A DNA stretch of 64,000 nucleotides, from positions 62,001-126,000 of the forward strand of contig CABJFQ010000004.1 of the NCBI GenBank assembly GCA_902364975.1, in the 5' to 3' direction. Position 1 is the stretch's first letter. Each line of letters opens with the position of its first letter. Of this stretch, positions 8,428 through 17,213 are shown piece after piece. The stretch comes from Coriobacteriaceae bacterium. Lineage in GTDB: Bacteria > Actinomycetota > Coriobacteriia > Coriobacteriales > Coriobacteriaceae. The notes under the pieces are model-generated. The model had not been told where the DNA came from and did not search any database. It saw nothing but the letters and a program-made list of their open reading frames with translations. The position numbers were made by a program, and so were the translations under genes.

Positions 8428-8577
8428 CTACCTCGTGACGATCCAGAGCGTGGCCATCGTCGCGACGCCGATGCCTACGATGAGCGCGGCCCACAGGACG
8501 CGGACCACGGGGTTCATGTCGCCCGCCACCACCATGTCGTTCGCGTGCCAGAACCAGCTCTCGTTTCCCTTGCGCAT
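8428..8577 (-). CDS. small single-pass membrane protein, 49 aa
   Basis: A 49-codon gene starting MRKGNESWFWHANDMVVAGD. The ATG at 8577 follows GGGAGG by five bases, an excellent ribosome-binding site. An aromatic, polar N-terminal half is followed by one hydrophobic helix (about residues 24-46, rich in Val, Ala, Ile and Leu) and the ending VTR. I do not recognise a family. It lies alone between the HAD phosphatase and rlmKL on the opposite strand. Codon use and the Shine-Dalgarno sequence make it a credible small protein, possibly a membrane-anchored regulator or subunit. Confidence 0.65.
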   Translation of the reverse strand: MRKGNESWFWHANDMVVAGDMNPVVRVLWAALIVGIGVATMATLWIVTR

Positions 8578-8828
8578 GATGCCCTCCCTTAGCCTCGATT
8601 ACGCCATCTATGGCCGAGCAATCGCAGGTCACGTGCCATGGATTTGCCCTACGCCCAGCTTTCAGTTCTGTAAGGCGGCGGGAGCCTGTGCGAGGCCCCG
8701 AGTCCTGAGGCTGTTGCAATGAAAATGGGAATCAAGGGGCACGCATCAATCATATGGGTTCCTTTCGGGGGCGATGGCAAACGAAGCATCCATCATATAA
8801 TGGAGCGACGCAATCAGAGAGGTCACCC

Positions 8829-11387
8829 ATGGAATTTTACGCAAGCTGCCCCGAGGGCTTTGAGTCCGCACTCGCCGACGAGCTTAAACGGCTCGGGCTT
8901 TCGCATGTCCGCCGCCTGAAGGGCCGCGCTACGTTTGAGGGCGAGCTCGAAGAAGGCTACCGCGCCTGTCTGTGGTCGCGCCTGACCAGCCGCGTGTTTG
9001 TGGTGCTTGGGCGCTTTGAGGCACAGGACGCCGATGAGTTGTACGACGGCGTTTACGACATCGCCTGGGAGAACATCGTCCGCCCCGGCGCCACCATCGC
9101 CATCACCGCCCGCGGCGTGACCGAGCAGCTGCGCAACACGCGCTTCTCGGCTCTGCGCGCCAAGGACGCGCTGTGTGACCGCCTGGCCGAGGCCACGGGT
9201 CGCCGCGCCGACGTCAATGCCGCCGATCCCGACGTTCACCTGCTGCTTTCGCTGCGTCAGCGCCGCGCGAGCATAAGCCTGGACCTTTCGGGCGACCCGC
9301 TGTTCAAACGCCTGCCGCCCGCAGCGACCCGCGCCGGCGAGGGCGCGCACGTGCTGCGCCCCGACTACGCCGCCCTGGTGCTGGCGCAGGTCGGCTGGAC
9401 CGCACTGTGCGAGCGCGAGCTGACGGCCGATGATTACGAGGATGAAGCCCTTCCCACGCTAATCGATGCCTCGTGCGCCGGCGGCGGCCTGTTGCTGGAA
9501 GCCGTGAACATTCTGACCGACCGCGCCCCGGGCGCCACACGCGAGCGCCGGGGCTTTGAGGGCTGGCAGCTGCACGACGCCGCCCTGTGGGAGCAGCTGC
9601 TTGCCGAGGCGCGCGAGCGCGAAGCGGCAGCGCGCGAGCGCCAGGCGCGCATCGTGGCCGTAGACATCGACCCCGCCGCCCGCAAGACTGCCGAGCGCAT
9701 GGTCAAGTGCGCCGGCTACAAGCGTTTTGTCAACTTTTGTGCCGCCAAGCCCGCCACCGTGCTGGACCATGCGGGCGCCGTCGCCGGTGCCGCCGTGGTC
9801 GCAGACACCACCGAGACCCCGCTTTCGCTCATGCACGACGCCATGACGCTGGTCGGCGAGCTGCGCCGCGCGCCCGAGCTCGCTTCGGCACCGGTCGCCG
9901 CACTCACCCGCGATGGCCTTATGGCCCGTGCGCTCCATGCCGAGCCCGCGCGCTCCATCGCCGTCATGCCCAACAACGAAGAGGCGACTATTGAGGTTTG
10001 GCCCTCGCTCGATCATGCTGCCGCGGCGTTTGAAGCTGCGACCAGCGCAGATGCCGAGGAGCAGACCGCGGACGCCGAAGACGAAGCCGCCAACACCCCC
10101 ATGTCCGAACCTGCCGCCACGCTCGACTTGGGCGATGGCAAGCCGCTGCCCGTGCTCATCCCGGAGTCCGAGCAGTTCGCCAACCGCCTGCGCAAGAATG
10201 CCCGTCTGCGCCGCAAGTGGGCCAAGCGCGAGGGCGTGAGCTGCTACCGCGTCTATGATGCCGACCTGCCCGATTACTCCGCCGCCATCGATCTGTACGA
10301 GGGCTGCCCGCAGACGCCGGGTCGCTGGCTCGTCATCGCCGAGTACGCCGCACCCAAGACCATCGATCCTGCGCTGGCCCAGGCCCGCATGCTCGACATC
10401 TTGGCCATCGCGCCGCGCATCCTGGATGTTCCGGCCGAGCACGTGCACGCTAAGGCCCGCATGCGTTCGCGCGGCGGCTCGCAGTACGGCAAGCAGGGCG
10501 CCGGCAAGGGCGGCCCGGGCGAGCGCGCCAACATCGCGCGCCGTCGCCTCCCGCTCATCGAAGAGGGCGGACTCACCTTTGCCGTCAACTTTGACGACTA
10601 TTTGGATGTGGGCATCTTCCTGGATCATCGCGTCACGCGCAACCTGGTGCGCGAGCACGCCAAGCAGGCGCGCCGCTTCCTCAACCTGTTTGCCTACACC
10701 GGCACTGCCACCTGCTACGCGGCCGATGGCGGCGTCGAGGAGACCGTGACGGTCGACCTTTCCAACACCTATCTGGACTGGGCCGAGCGCAACATGCGCC
10801 AGAACGGCTTTGTTGGCCCGCAGCATCATTTTGTGCGCGACGACGTGCTCGCCTGGATTCGCGACCAGCGCCAGACGCGCAACCGCTGGGACCTGATCTT
10901 TGTCGACCCGCCCACGTTCTCGAACTCGTCCAAGATGGGCCGCCGTACCTGGGATGTCCAGCGCGACCATGTTGAGCTTTTGGCCGGCGTATCGCGCCTG
11001 CTCGCACAGGGCGGGCACGCCATCTTTAGCTGCAACCTGCGCGGCTTCCGCCCCGAGACGCGCAAGCTCGCGCGAGCGGGCGTCGTGCTGGAGGACATTA
11101 CGGCGCAGACCATCCCCGAGGATTTCGCGCGCAACCAGAAGGTGCACCATTGCTATATCGTGCGCCGCCTGCCCATCGAGGACGCCATGGCCGAAGTCGG
11201 CTTTAGCGCTGAGGAGATTGCCGAGCGAACCGAGGAGCTGCGCAACCCCGAGGCCCGTAAGCCTCGCGCAACAGCGCCCGCGCACGCGCAGGCCGGCAAC
11301 GGCAAGTCCAACTTTGCCGGCAAACCCTCCCCCGCCGGCAAACCTAAAAAGAAAAAGTTCTACGCCAGCAAGCCCAAGGACAAGTAA
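8829..11387 (+). CDS. rlmL: RlmKL-type 23S rRNA methyltransferase; N-terminal MTase domain apparently degenerate
   Basis: An 852-aa protein with the layout of RlmKL: a ferredoxin-like/THUMP RNA-binding region (1-160), a first Rossmann methyltransferase domain (about 165-430), and a C-terminal RlmK-like methyltransferase (about 540-760) with NLFAYTGTATCYAA and FVDPPTFSNSSKM. The C-terminal domain should make m7G2069. In the first domain the SAM motif reads IDASCAGGG instead of D-x-x-CGSG. The NPPYG catalytic motif of RlmL is absent: the expected position, around residues 315-330, reads VVADTTETP. An acidic, Ala/Glu-rich linker and a Lys-rich tail follow. The start is the ATG at 8829 after GAGAGGT; TATAAT at 8796-8801 may be the -10 box. 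Confidence 0.9.
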   Translation: MEFYASCPEGFESALADELKRLGLSHVRRLKGRATFEGELEEGYRACLWSRLTSRVFVVLGRFEAQDADELYDGVYDIAWENIVRPGATIAITARGVTEQLRNTRFSALRAKDALCDRLAEATGRRADVNAADPDVHLLLSLRQRRASISLDLSGDPLFKRLPPAATRAGEGAHVLRPDYAALVLAQVGWTALCERELTADDYEDEALPTLIDASCAGGGLLLEAVNILTDRAPGATRERRGFEGWQLHDAALWEQLLAEAREREAAARERQARIVAVDIDPAARKTAERMVKCAGYKRFVNFCAAKPATVLDHAGAVAGAAVVADTTETPLSLMHDAMTLVGELRRAPELASAPVAALTRDGLMARALHAEPARSIAVMPNNEEATIEVWPSLDHAAAAFEAATSADAEEQTADAEDEAANTPMSEPAATLDLGDGKPLPVLIPESEQFANRLRKNARLRRKWAKREGVSCYRVYDADLPDYSAAIDLYEGCPQTPGRWLVIAEYAAPKTIDPALAQARMLDILAIAPRILDVPAEHVHAKARMRSRGGSQYGKQGAGKGGPGERANIARRRLPLIEEGGLTFAVNFDDYLDVGIFLDHRVTRNLVREHAKQARRFLNLFAYTGTATCYAADGGVEETVTVDLSNTYLDWAERNMRQNGFVGPQHHFVRDDVLAWIRDQRQTRNRWDLIFVDPPTFSNSSKMGRRTWDVQRDHVELLAGVSRLLAQGGHAIFSCNLRGFRPETRKLARAGVVLEDITAQTIPEDFARNQKVHHCYIVRRLPIEDAMAEVGFSAEEIAERTEELRNPEARKPRATAPAHAQAGNGKSNFAGKPSPAGKPKKKKFYASKPKDK

Positions 11388-11391
11388 ACAA

Positions 11392-11458
11392 AGTTGCGGT
11401 GGAATACGGACTGTTTTGCCTAGAATGAGGCAAAGTTAGGCCGTATTTCACCGCAACT
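11392..11458. terminator. bidirectional hairpin between rlmKL and the response regulator; dispersed repeat copy 1
   Basis: Inverted repeat of 18 bp with one mismatch: AGTTGCGGTGGAATACGG at 11392-11409 and CCGTATTTCACCGCAACT at 11441-11458, with a smaller hairpin (TTTGCC...GGCAAA) in the loop. It separates two convergent genes. The same arm sequence recurs at 48312-48376, so this is a mobile or maintained intergenic palindrome acting as a terminator rather than a unique one. Confidence 0.7.
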
Positions 11459-11482
11459 CATATTGGGATGGTGGATGCCGAC

Positions 11483-12196
11483 CTATCCCTGGATGACCAA
11501 TCGGTAACCAATACCCACGTGCGTCTGGATATAGCGCGGATGCGCGGGGTCGGACTCGATCTTCTTACGCAACGTGCCCATAAAGACACGCAGGCTCGCC
11601 AGGTCGCTCTTGGTCGCCGTGCCCCAGATCTCATGCAGGATAAACTGGTGCGTGAGCACCTTGTCGGCGTTGTGCGCCAGCAAGCACAAGAGCTTATACT
11701 CGATCGGCGTCAGATGCAGTTCCTCGCCATCCATCGTGGCGATGCCGGCATCAAAATCGATATGCAGCTCACCGGTATCGAACGAGCCCTCGGAGACAAC
11801 GCCGCCCGTCTGCGCATACGAAAGGCGCCTGAGCGTCGTGCGAATGCGCGCGAGCAGTTCCTCGACCGAAAACGGCTTGGTCAGATAGTCGTCGGCGCCG
11901 GCATCGAGCGCGCGGATTTTGTCCGCATCCTCGCTGCGCGCCGAGACCACGATAATCGGCATGCCCGACCATGCGCGCACCGACTCCACCACCTTGACGC
12001 CGTCCATATCGGGCAGGCCCAGATCGAGCAGCACAACGCTCGGCGCCTGCGATGAGGCGGCGGCGATGGCGGCATGGGCGGTCTCCACAGCCATATGGCG
12101 CAAGCCGTGCGTCTCGAGCGCGGCAACAATAAGATTGCGAACGGCGGGGTCGTCCTCAACGACCAAGATGAGCGGTTTTACGGCAGAGTTCGGCAC
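11483..12196 (-). CDS. OmpR/KdpE-like response regulator
   Basis: A 237-aa response regulator with an N-terminal receiver (LILVVEDDP, phospho-acceptor Asp58 in VVLLDLGLPDMDG, Lys in YLTKPF) and a C-terminal winged-helix OmpR-type DNA-binding domain (LTPIEYKLLCLLAHNADKVL). The closest family member I recognise is KdpE. I place the start at a GTG at 12196, eight bases after AAGGAG and just past the kinase stop at 12201; the longer frame has no ribosome-binding site. It forms an operon with the histidine kinase and lies next to kup, suggesting control of potassium uptake or osmotic response. Confidence 0.92.
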   Translation of the reverse strand: MPNSAVKPLILVVEDDPAVRNLIVAALETHGLRHMAVETAHAAIAAASSQAPSVVLLDLGLPDMDGVKVVESVRAWSGMPIIVVSARSEDADKIRALDAGADDYLTKPFSVEELLARIRTTLRRLSYAQTGGVVSEGSFDTGELHIDFDAGIATMDGEELHLTPIEYKLLCLLAHNADKVLTHQFILHEIWGTATKSDLASLRVFMGTLRKKIESDPAHPRYIQTHVGIGYRLVIQG

Positions 12197-12200
12197 AGCG

Positions 12201-13826
12201 CTACTCCTTATCAAACGAAACGTCGGCGGCGGGAAGTTCAATCGTAAAGACCGAACCGTGCGGGTCCGCCGCGGCAACCTCTATGCTACCGCCATGTGCC
12301 AACGCAATGGAACGGCAGAGCGAAAGACCCAGGCCAACGCTGCGGTGGCTGTCGGCCAGACCATGGTTGGCGGTATAGAACGACTCGAAGATCCGCTCGC
12401 GATCCTCGGGTGCGATGCCCGGACCATCATCGGCCACCGAGCACGCCACGCGCCCATCGTCGACGCTAATCGAAATCATGATATGCGAGCCCGCCGGCGT
12501 ATAGGTGATGGCGTTGTTCACCAGATTGACCACCAGCTGCACCATCAGGCGTGCATCGACGTTGACGAGCGCCGGCTCATCGCACGCCACCACCTTAAGG
12601 TCGTGCTCGCGCACGGCCGGACTTACGTGGCGCAGCGCCTCCTCGACGATATCGTCCATGAGCTCGAGCGTGGTCGACAGGCGCATACCGCCACCCTCGA
12701 GCTTGGTGATGGCGAGCAGATTCTCGACAGTGGCGTTGAGCCATTGCGCGTCCGAGCGAATGGATAGGAGCATGCCGCGGCGTGTCTGGTCGTCGAGCAC
12801 GGCCGTGCCGGTCGAGCCCTGGTCGAGCAACACGTCGGCATTACCCGAAATACTGGTGAGCGGCGTACGCAGGTCGTGCGAGATGGAGCGCAGCAAGTTG
12901 GCGCGCAGCTGCTCGTTTTTAGCAAGCACCGCCGCTTCCTCGCGGGCCTCCATGGCGCGGGCGCGATCGAGCGCCAGCTCGCCTTCGCTCACGATGGCAT
13001 CGGCAAGCGTCCGCTCCTCGGGCGTCAGCGCATCGGGCTCGGCGACAATGGCGAACACCCCCACCACCGAGGCGGGATCGCCCGCGCGCACCATGGTGTC
13101 GCCCGAGCGCACGGTCAGGTATATGCCGTAGAACGCCGAGGCGCCATAGGTGGCATCGAGCGGCGTTCCCACATAGGCGGACGCCGAGAGCCGCGGCGGC
13201 ATCTGCGGCGCCAGCTGGTGTACCGGCGCGGCATCGCCCACGGCCGTGTACGTCGTGCGCGGCAGCAGGTCATCGTTATCGGCATCGGCGCTATACCACA
13301 CGACCGGACAGTCCGAAAGACGCGCCAGCTGCGTTGCCATAGCGTGCACAATCTGTTGCTGATCGCCACACCGCTGCAGCATGCGGTTGGTCTCGAGCAC
13401 CATCTGCGTGCGACGGTCGCTGGCGGCGGCCTGCGCCAAGGCGCGGCGCAGGGCCAGCGCGATCGAGCTCGATACGAGCGAGACCGCAAACATGATAAAG
13501 AACATGCCGGGATAGACGCGGTCGATAAACGACAGCGCGTAGCGCGGGTCGACAAACAAGAAGTTGTAGAGCGCCACGGCGGCAGCCGAGCTCAGCAGGC
13601 AGTACAGGCGGCTCCAGGTAAAGAAAGCGCACAGCTGCACGGCAAACACATAGACGATCATGATGCTCGGCGCGAGCCCCGGATGGTCGAGCAGCGCGCC
13701 CACAATCGTCGCCGCGGCCAGCAGCCCCGCCGATACGCAGGCGTCATACAGAGGACTGCGACGCGTCAGCGTTGTACGCCGCCACCAAAAGTTCTCGGCA
13801 ATATCGCCGTCCGCACGGACGTCCAT
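12201..13826 (-). CDS. KdpD-like sensor histidine kinase lacking the N-terminal KdpD/Usp domains
   Basis: A 541-aa membrane kinase. Order: four close hydrophobic segments (about 30-125, DUF4118-type, including YNFLFVDPRYALSF typical of KdpD), a GAF-like region (140-280), HisKA with phospho-His317 in SISHDLRTPLTSISGNADVLL, and HATPase with an N box (VNLVNNAITYTPAGS), DDGPGI and GLGLSLCRSI. Canonical KdpD is near 900 aa and has a cytosolic KdpD domain with Walker motifs plus a Usp domain; both are missing here. Paired with the adjacent OmpR-type regulator. Its neighbour is kup instead of kdpFABC. Confidence 0.92.
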   Translation of the reverse strand: MDVRADGDIAENFWWRRTTLTRRSPLYDACVSAGLLAAATIVGALLDHPGLAPSIMIVYVFAVQLCAFFTWSRLYCLLSSAAAVALYNFLFVDPRYALSFIDRVYPGMFFIMFAVSLVSSSIALALRRALAQAAASDRRTQMVLETNRMLQRCGDQQQIVHAMATQLARLSDCPVVWYSADADNDDLLPRTTYTAVGDAAPVHQLAPQMPPRLSASAYVGTPLDATYGASAFYGIYLTVRSGDTMVRAGDPASVVGVFAIVAEPDALTPEERTLADAIVSEGELALDRARAMEAREEAAVLAKNEQLRANLLRSISHDLRTPLTSISGNADVLLDQGSTGTAVLDDQTRRGMLLSIRSDAQWLNATVENLLAITKLEGGGMRLSTTLELMDDIVEEALRHVSPAVREHDLKVVACDEPALVNVDARLMVQLVVNLVNNAITYTPAGSHIMISISVDDGRVACSVADDGPGIAPEDRERIFESFYTANHGLADSHRSVGLGLSLCRSIALAHGGSIEVAAADPHGSVFTIELPAADVSFDKE

Positions 13827-13854
13827 CAGCGCCCCGCCCCTCTCTCAAAAACAA

Positions 13855-13910
13855 AAACCACCACAAAGGGGACTGGCACCTTTGCGGTGGTGGCCTCCTT
13901 GTGGTGGTTT
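13855..13910 (-). terminator. terminator of kup (palindrome with internal hairpin)
   Basis: Arms AAACCACCACAAAGG (13855-13869) and CCTTGTGGTGGTTT (13897-13910), with a second inner palindrome built on GGTGCC/GGTGG. On the minus strand, downstream of kup, the stem is followed by a T-rich stretch (GGTTTTTGTTTTTG), consistent with intrinsic termination between kup and the kinase gene. The ACAAAGG core resembles the hairpins at 16115-16149 and 55146-55176. Confidence 0.7.
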
Positions 13911-13962
13911 CAAGTGTATAGCCTTTGCAGCCTGCGGTCGCTAGACAAACAGCAGACGTCGA

Positions 13963-15990
13963 CTACGGACGCTCGTCGGGAGCCAGGCGCTGCATCTTGC
14001 TCACGGCCTTAAACTTGGTGAACAGCGGCACGTACTCAAAGCTCACGTTGGAGTTCTCCAGGCCGTACCAGCGCGCAGGCGTGCCGGCGGCGCGGCGGAT
14101 GATGTACTTGAGCGTGATGGCCGTACGCTCGCTGGGCTCCACGTCGCTTTCGGGCGCCAGCAGCTTGCGGATCATGACGAACTTAAACGTACCGATGTTG
14201 CCCGGGTCCTTGTAGACCGAGTAGTCATGCGTCTGCGCCGGCAGCTCGCCGCTGGCAGCCAGGTCCTGAACAACCTGGCGCAGGTAAGCATTGACGCGCT
14301 GGTTGATCTTATAGCCCAGGTACAGATGCACGCGGAACACGTAGTCGGTGCCGAACGTCTCGACCGAGTAGGCAAAGGTATGCGGCTCCTCCATGGTCTC
14401 GACATTCACGAACCACCAGGCGCGAGCGCGCTTGGGGTGCTTATCCAAAATCGAGTAGACGATATCGCGGTCGATATAGTCGGTGTTGGTGTCCTTGGTC
14501 AGGTACACGATGTTGTCGCTCATGAGCTCGTAGCGATCGTCGTCGCGCAGGCGTTTGAGCTGCGGCAGATAGCTGCGCAGCGGCAGCAGCGTAAACTGAC
14601 GTTGCTCGACCGCCGTACCGTTGTACCAGCACACCATGATGCCCATGATGAGCGCGGCCATAAGGATGGTGAAATAGCCGCCGTGGAAGAACTTGGTGAG
14701 CGAGCTCACAAAGAAGAAGCCCTCGAGCATAAGGAAGAAGGCGGCAAAGATCCACGGCGCGACCTTGAGATTGCGCTCCACGTGCAGATAGAAGAAGAGC
14801 AGCATTGTCGTGCACATCATGGTCAGGGTAATGGCCAGGCCGTACGCGGCCTCCATGTGCGCCGAGTTCTGGAACAGCAGCACCACGACGACGCAGCCCA
14901 CGAGCATGACGTTGTTGACCATGGGGATGTAGAGCTGGCCCTTGGTCTCGGCAGGATAGAAGACCTGCATATGCGGCATGAGGTCCAGGCGGCTGGCCTC
15001 GGACACCAGCGAGAATGCGCCAGTGATGAGCGCCTGCGAGGCGATGATGGCCGCGACGGTGGAAAGGCCGACGGCAAAGGGGCGCAGACCCGGGGCAAGC
15101 ATCTGGTAGAAGGGGTTGAGGTCGGCGATACCCATGAGCTCCGGGTTGCCGGCGTTGTTGATAAGCCACGCGCCCTGGCCCATGTAGGACAGCAGCAGGC
15201 AGCACTTAACGAACGGCCAGGTGGCGTAGATGTTGCCGCGGCCCACATGGCCCATGTCGGAGTAGAGCGCCTCGGCACCGGTGGTGGCAAGGAAGCAGCT
15301 GCCCAGAATCATGATGCCCGCGTGGTTGTTGGGGCTCAGCAGAAAAGCGATGCCACGCAACGGGTTGAGGCACAGCAGCACCGCGGGATACTGGCAGACA
15401 AAGAACAGGCCCGTGCCGCCCAGGAACAAAAACCACAGCGTCATGATGGGGCCGAAGGCGTGACCGATCTTGGCCGTGCCGATGCGCTGCACCAAGAAGA
15501 GCGCGATGATGATGGCAAGCGTGATGGCGACGACACGACCCTGGTCGTCACCGAGCACGGCATGGACCGCCGGGATGGTGCGCAGGCCCTCGATGGCCGT
15601 GGTGACGGTAACGGCAGGCGTCAGGATGCCGTCGGCGAGGAGCGCCGCGCCGCCCAGCATGGCGGGGATGATGAGCCACTTGCCGCAGCGCTTGACCAGG
15701 CTGTACAGGGCAAAGATGCCGCCCTCGCCGTGGTTGTCGGCGCGCAGCGAGATCAGCACGTACTTGACGGTCGTCAGCAGCGTGACCGTCCACACGACAA
15801 GGGAGAGCGCGCCGAGCACGAACTCCTGCGTGACGCTTCCGATGCCGCCGTTGCCGGCAACGAGCGCCTTGGTTACATACATGGGGCTGGTGCCGATATC
15901 GCCATACACCACGCCCAGCGTGACGAGCATCGCCGAGATGCTCACAGGAATCGCAGCGTGCGAGGCTACTTCCTTTGCCTTTTGTTCCAT
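13963..15990 (-). CDS. kup: Kup-family low-affinity potassium uptake protein
   Basis: A 675-aa KUP/HAK/KT potassium-proton symporter. The N-terminus has the family signature LGVVYGDIGTSPMYV, followed by about twelve hydrophobic segments to roughly residue 450 and a long cytoplasmic C-terminal domain. I choose the ATG at 15990 (MEQKAKEVASHAAIP) with GGGAGG ten bases upstream; a TTG six codons earlier would place that ribosome-binding site inside the gene. TATAAT at 16026-16031 upstream could be its -10 box. It is followed by a terminator and then the KdpDE-like pair in the same direction. Confidence 0.96.
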   Translation of the reverse strand: MEQKAKEVASHAAIPVSISAMLVTLGVVYGDIGTSPMYVTKALVAGNGGIGSVTQEFVLGALSLVVWTVTLLTTVKYVLISLRADNHGEGGIFALYSLVKRCGKWLIIPAMLGGAALLADGILTPAVTVTTAIEGLRTIPAVHAVLGDDQGRVVAITLAIIIALFLVQRIGTAKIGHAFGPIMTLWFLFLGGTGLFFVCQYPAVLLCLNPLRGIAFLLSPNNHAGIMILGSCFLATTGAEALYSDMGHVGRGNIYATWPFVKCCLLLSYMGQGAWLINNAGNPELMGIADLNPFYQMLAPGLRPFAVGLSTVAAIIASQALITGAFSLVSEASRLDLMPHMQVFYPAETKGQLYIPMVNNVMLVGCVVVVLLFQNSAHMEAAYGLAITLTMMCTTMLLFFYLHVERNLKVAPWIFAAFFLMLEGFFFVSSLTKFFHGGYFTILMAALIMGIMVCWYNGTAVEQRQFTLLPLRSYLPQLKRLRDDDRYELMSDNIVYLTKDTNTDYIDRDIVYSILDKHPKRARAWWFVNVETMEEPHTFAYSVETFGTDYVFRVHLYLGYKINQRVNAYLRQVVQDLAASGELPAQTHDYSVYKDPGNIGTFKFVMIRKLLAPESDVEPSERTAITLKYIIRRAAGTPARWYGLENSNVSFEYVPLFTKFKAVSKMQRLAPDERP

Positions 15991-16025
15991 AAGCCGGTTT
16001 CCTCCCAATTTTAACGTTCGACGGG

Positions 16026-16031
16026 ATTATA
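16026..16031 (-). promoter_or_regulatory. candidate -10 box for kup
   Basis: TATAAT on the minus strand, 36 bp upstream of the kup ATG. An AT-rich ATTAAA about 16 bp further upstream could serve as a weak -35. I saw no ydaO-type (c-di-AMP) riboswitch signature in this short leader. Confidence 0.4.
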
Positions 16032-16114
16032 TGTAATCAGCCCATATTTTAATGGCACCGTTTTCCCAGCTAGATAAACATTTATGCGGCCTTTAGGCCA
16101 CCGCGGCGATATGG

Positions 16115-16149
16115 AATGTGACAAAGGGACACCCCCCCTTTGTCACATT
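16115..16149. terminator. perfect 14-bp palindrome at the 3' end of the nitroreductase gene
   Basis: AATGTGACAAAGGG at 16115-16128 and CCCTTTGTCACATT at 16136-16149. It begins two bases after the nitroreductase stop codon and lacks a following T-run on the minus strand. It belongs to a family of ACAAAGGG/CCCTTTGT palindromes (see also 13855-13910 and 55146-55176), and may act as a mRNA 3'-end stabiliser or a REP-like element. Confidence 0.6.
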
Positions 16150-16151
16150 CG

Positions 16152-17000
16152 TCATTTTCCGAGCCAGTTTTTGAACCACCACTCCATGGAGCGGCTCATC
16201 TCGGCCATAAAGGGACTCGTGTGCTTACGGGTGTAGATGTCGACGACGCGCTCACCCACCTCGCGGGCATGCGGGCGAAACATCGCGTCCATCTCGGCCA
16301 CCTGCGTGTCCATCGTCGCGGCGTCGGCGCGGCGGTAGTGCTCCTCGTGCACCAGGTTCACCACGGGATGCGCGATTGCCGGGCGCTCCTTGCGGGGTGT
16401 GCCGATGATGAGCATCGACAGCGGCATGGTATGGGCAGGCAAATCCAGCAGTGCGGCAACCTCCTCGGCGTTCTCGACGATATCTCCGATATAGCAGCTC
16501 CCCAGCCCCAGGGCCTCGGCGGCAACCACGGCGTTTTGAGCAGCGATCACGGCATCCTGCGCCGCGATGGCAAAGTCGCCCAGGCCCGGAGCACGACGGG
16601 GCGACTTGCCCGTGCGCTCTACAAACTCGGGCTCAAAGCAACCCACATGCTCAAACAGATCGATCCACTTGGCATAGTCGACTACAAATATTAATGCCCA
16701 GGGCGCCTTGGCGATCATCGGCTGGTGGTCGCACAGATCGGCCAAGCGATCGAGCGTAGCCTGCTCGCGAATGCTCACGATGGAGTACATCATCATGGCG
16801 CCTGCCGACGGCGCACGGCTCGCCGCATGCAGAATCGCCGCCCGCTGCTCGTCGGTCACCGCCACGGGACGGCCGTCGTCATCGCGCGCAAAGGCACGCG
16901 TGGAAGAACGGTGTTCCAGCGTGTCCAATACCGCGTTGCCCGTGGTCTCGACCGAATAGCCGTTCGTATCCAAAGCCGCCGCACAAACCTGCTCGCCCAT
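16152..17000 (-). CDS. nitroreductase family protein (FMN-dependent)
   Basis: A 282-aa flavin oxidoreductase. The N-terminal HRSSTRAF stretch is the FMN-phosphate contact common to the family. It is followed by ASRAPSAGAMMMYSIV, a central AAQDAVIAAQNAVVAAEALGLGSCYIGDI helix and IIGTPRKERPA, as in NfsA/FRase-like members. It is slightly longer than usual, with a 40-residue helical C-terminus ending KNWLGK. It stands alone between kup and the LTA-synthase-like gene. The physiological substrate (nitro compound, quinone, enoate) cannot be told from sequence. Confidence 0.9.
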   Translation of the reverse strand: MGEQVCAAALDTNGYSVETTGNAVLDTLEHRSSTRAFARDDDGRPVAVTDEQRAAILHAASRAPSAGAMMMYSIVSIREQATLDRLADLCDHQPMIAKAPWALIFVVDYAKWIDLFEHVGCFEPEFVERTGKSPRRAPGLGDFAIAAQDAVIAAQNAVVAAEALGLGSCYIGDIVENAEEVAALLDLPAHTMPLSMLIIGTPRKERPAIAHPVVNLVHEEHYRRADAATMDTQVAEMDAMFRPHAREVGERVVDIYTRKHTSPFMAEMSRSMEWWFKNWLGK

Positions 17001-17213
17001 TGCCCCATCCCTGCCATTTCTTTAAGAAGCCATTACGTTTCCGTGTAATTCCCGTCCATTATCGCGCAGGTCGCCACTACATTGCGCCACACCGCCACAC
17101 GCGCGCGTTAATATGGCTGGTTGTTGTGCGCAGCCACCAATTGCTGCGCATATCTTGGTAACAATCGGGTAAATCCCCGCTTTCGTAGGTTTTAGTTTGT
17201 GAGGAGTCTCAGC

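Noticed and set aside
9459..11285. 608-codon minus-strand frame opposite rlmKL, and 14227-16014 opposite kup
   Set aside because: Shadow frames of well-supported genes; no ribosome-binding site or recognisable protein features.
15991..16114. ydaO (c-di-AMP) riboswitch upstream of kup
   Set aside because: The leader is only about 35 nt after the predicted -10 box and lacks the conserved ydaO core sequences.
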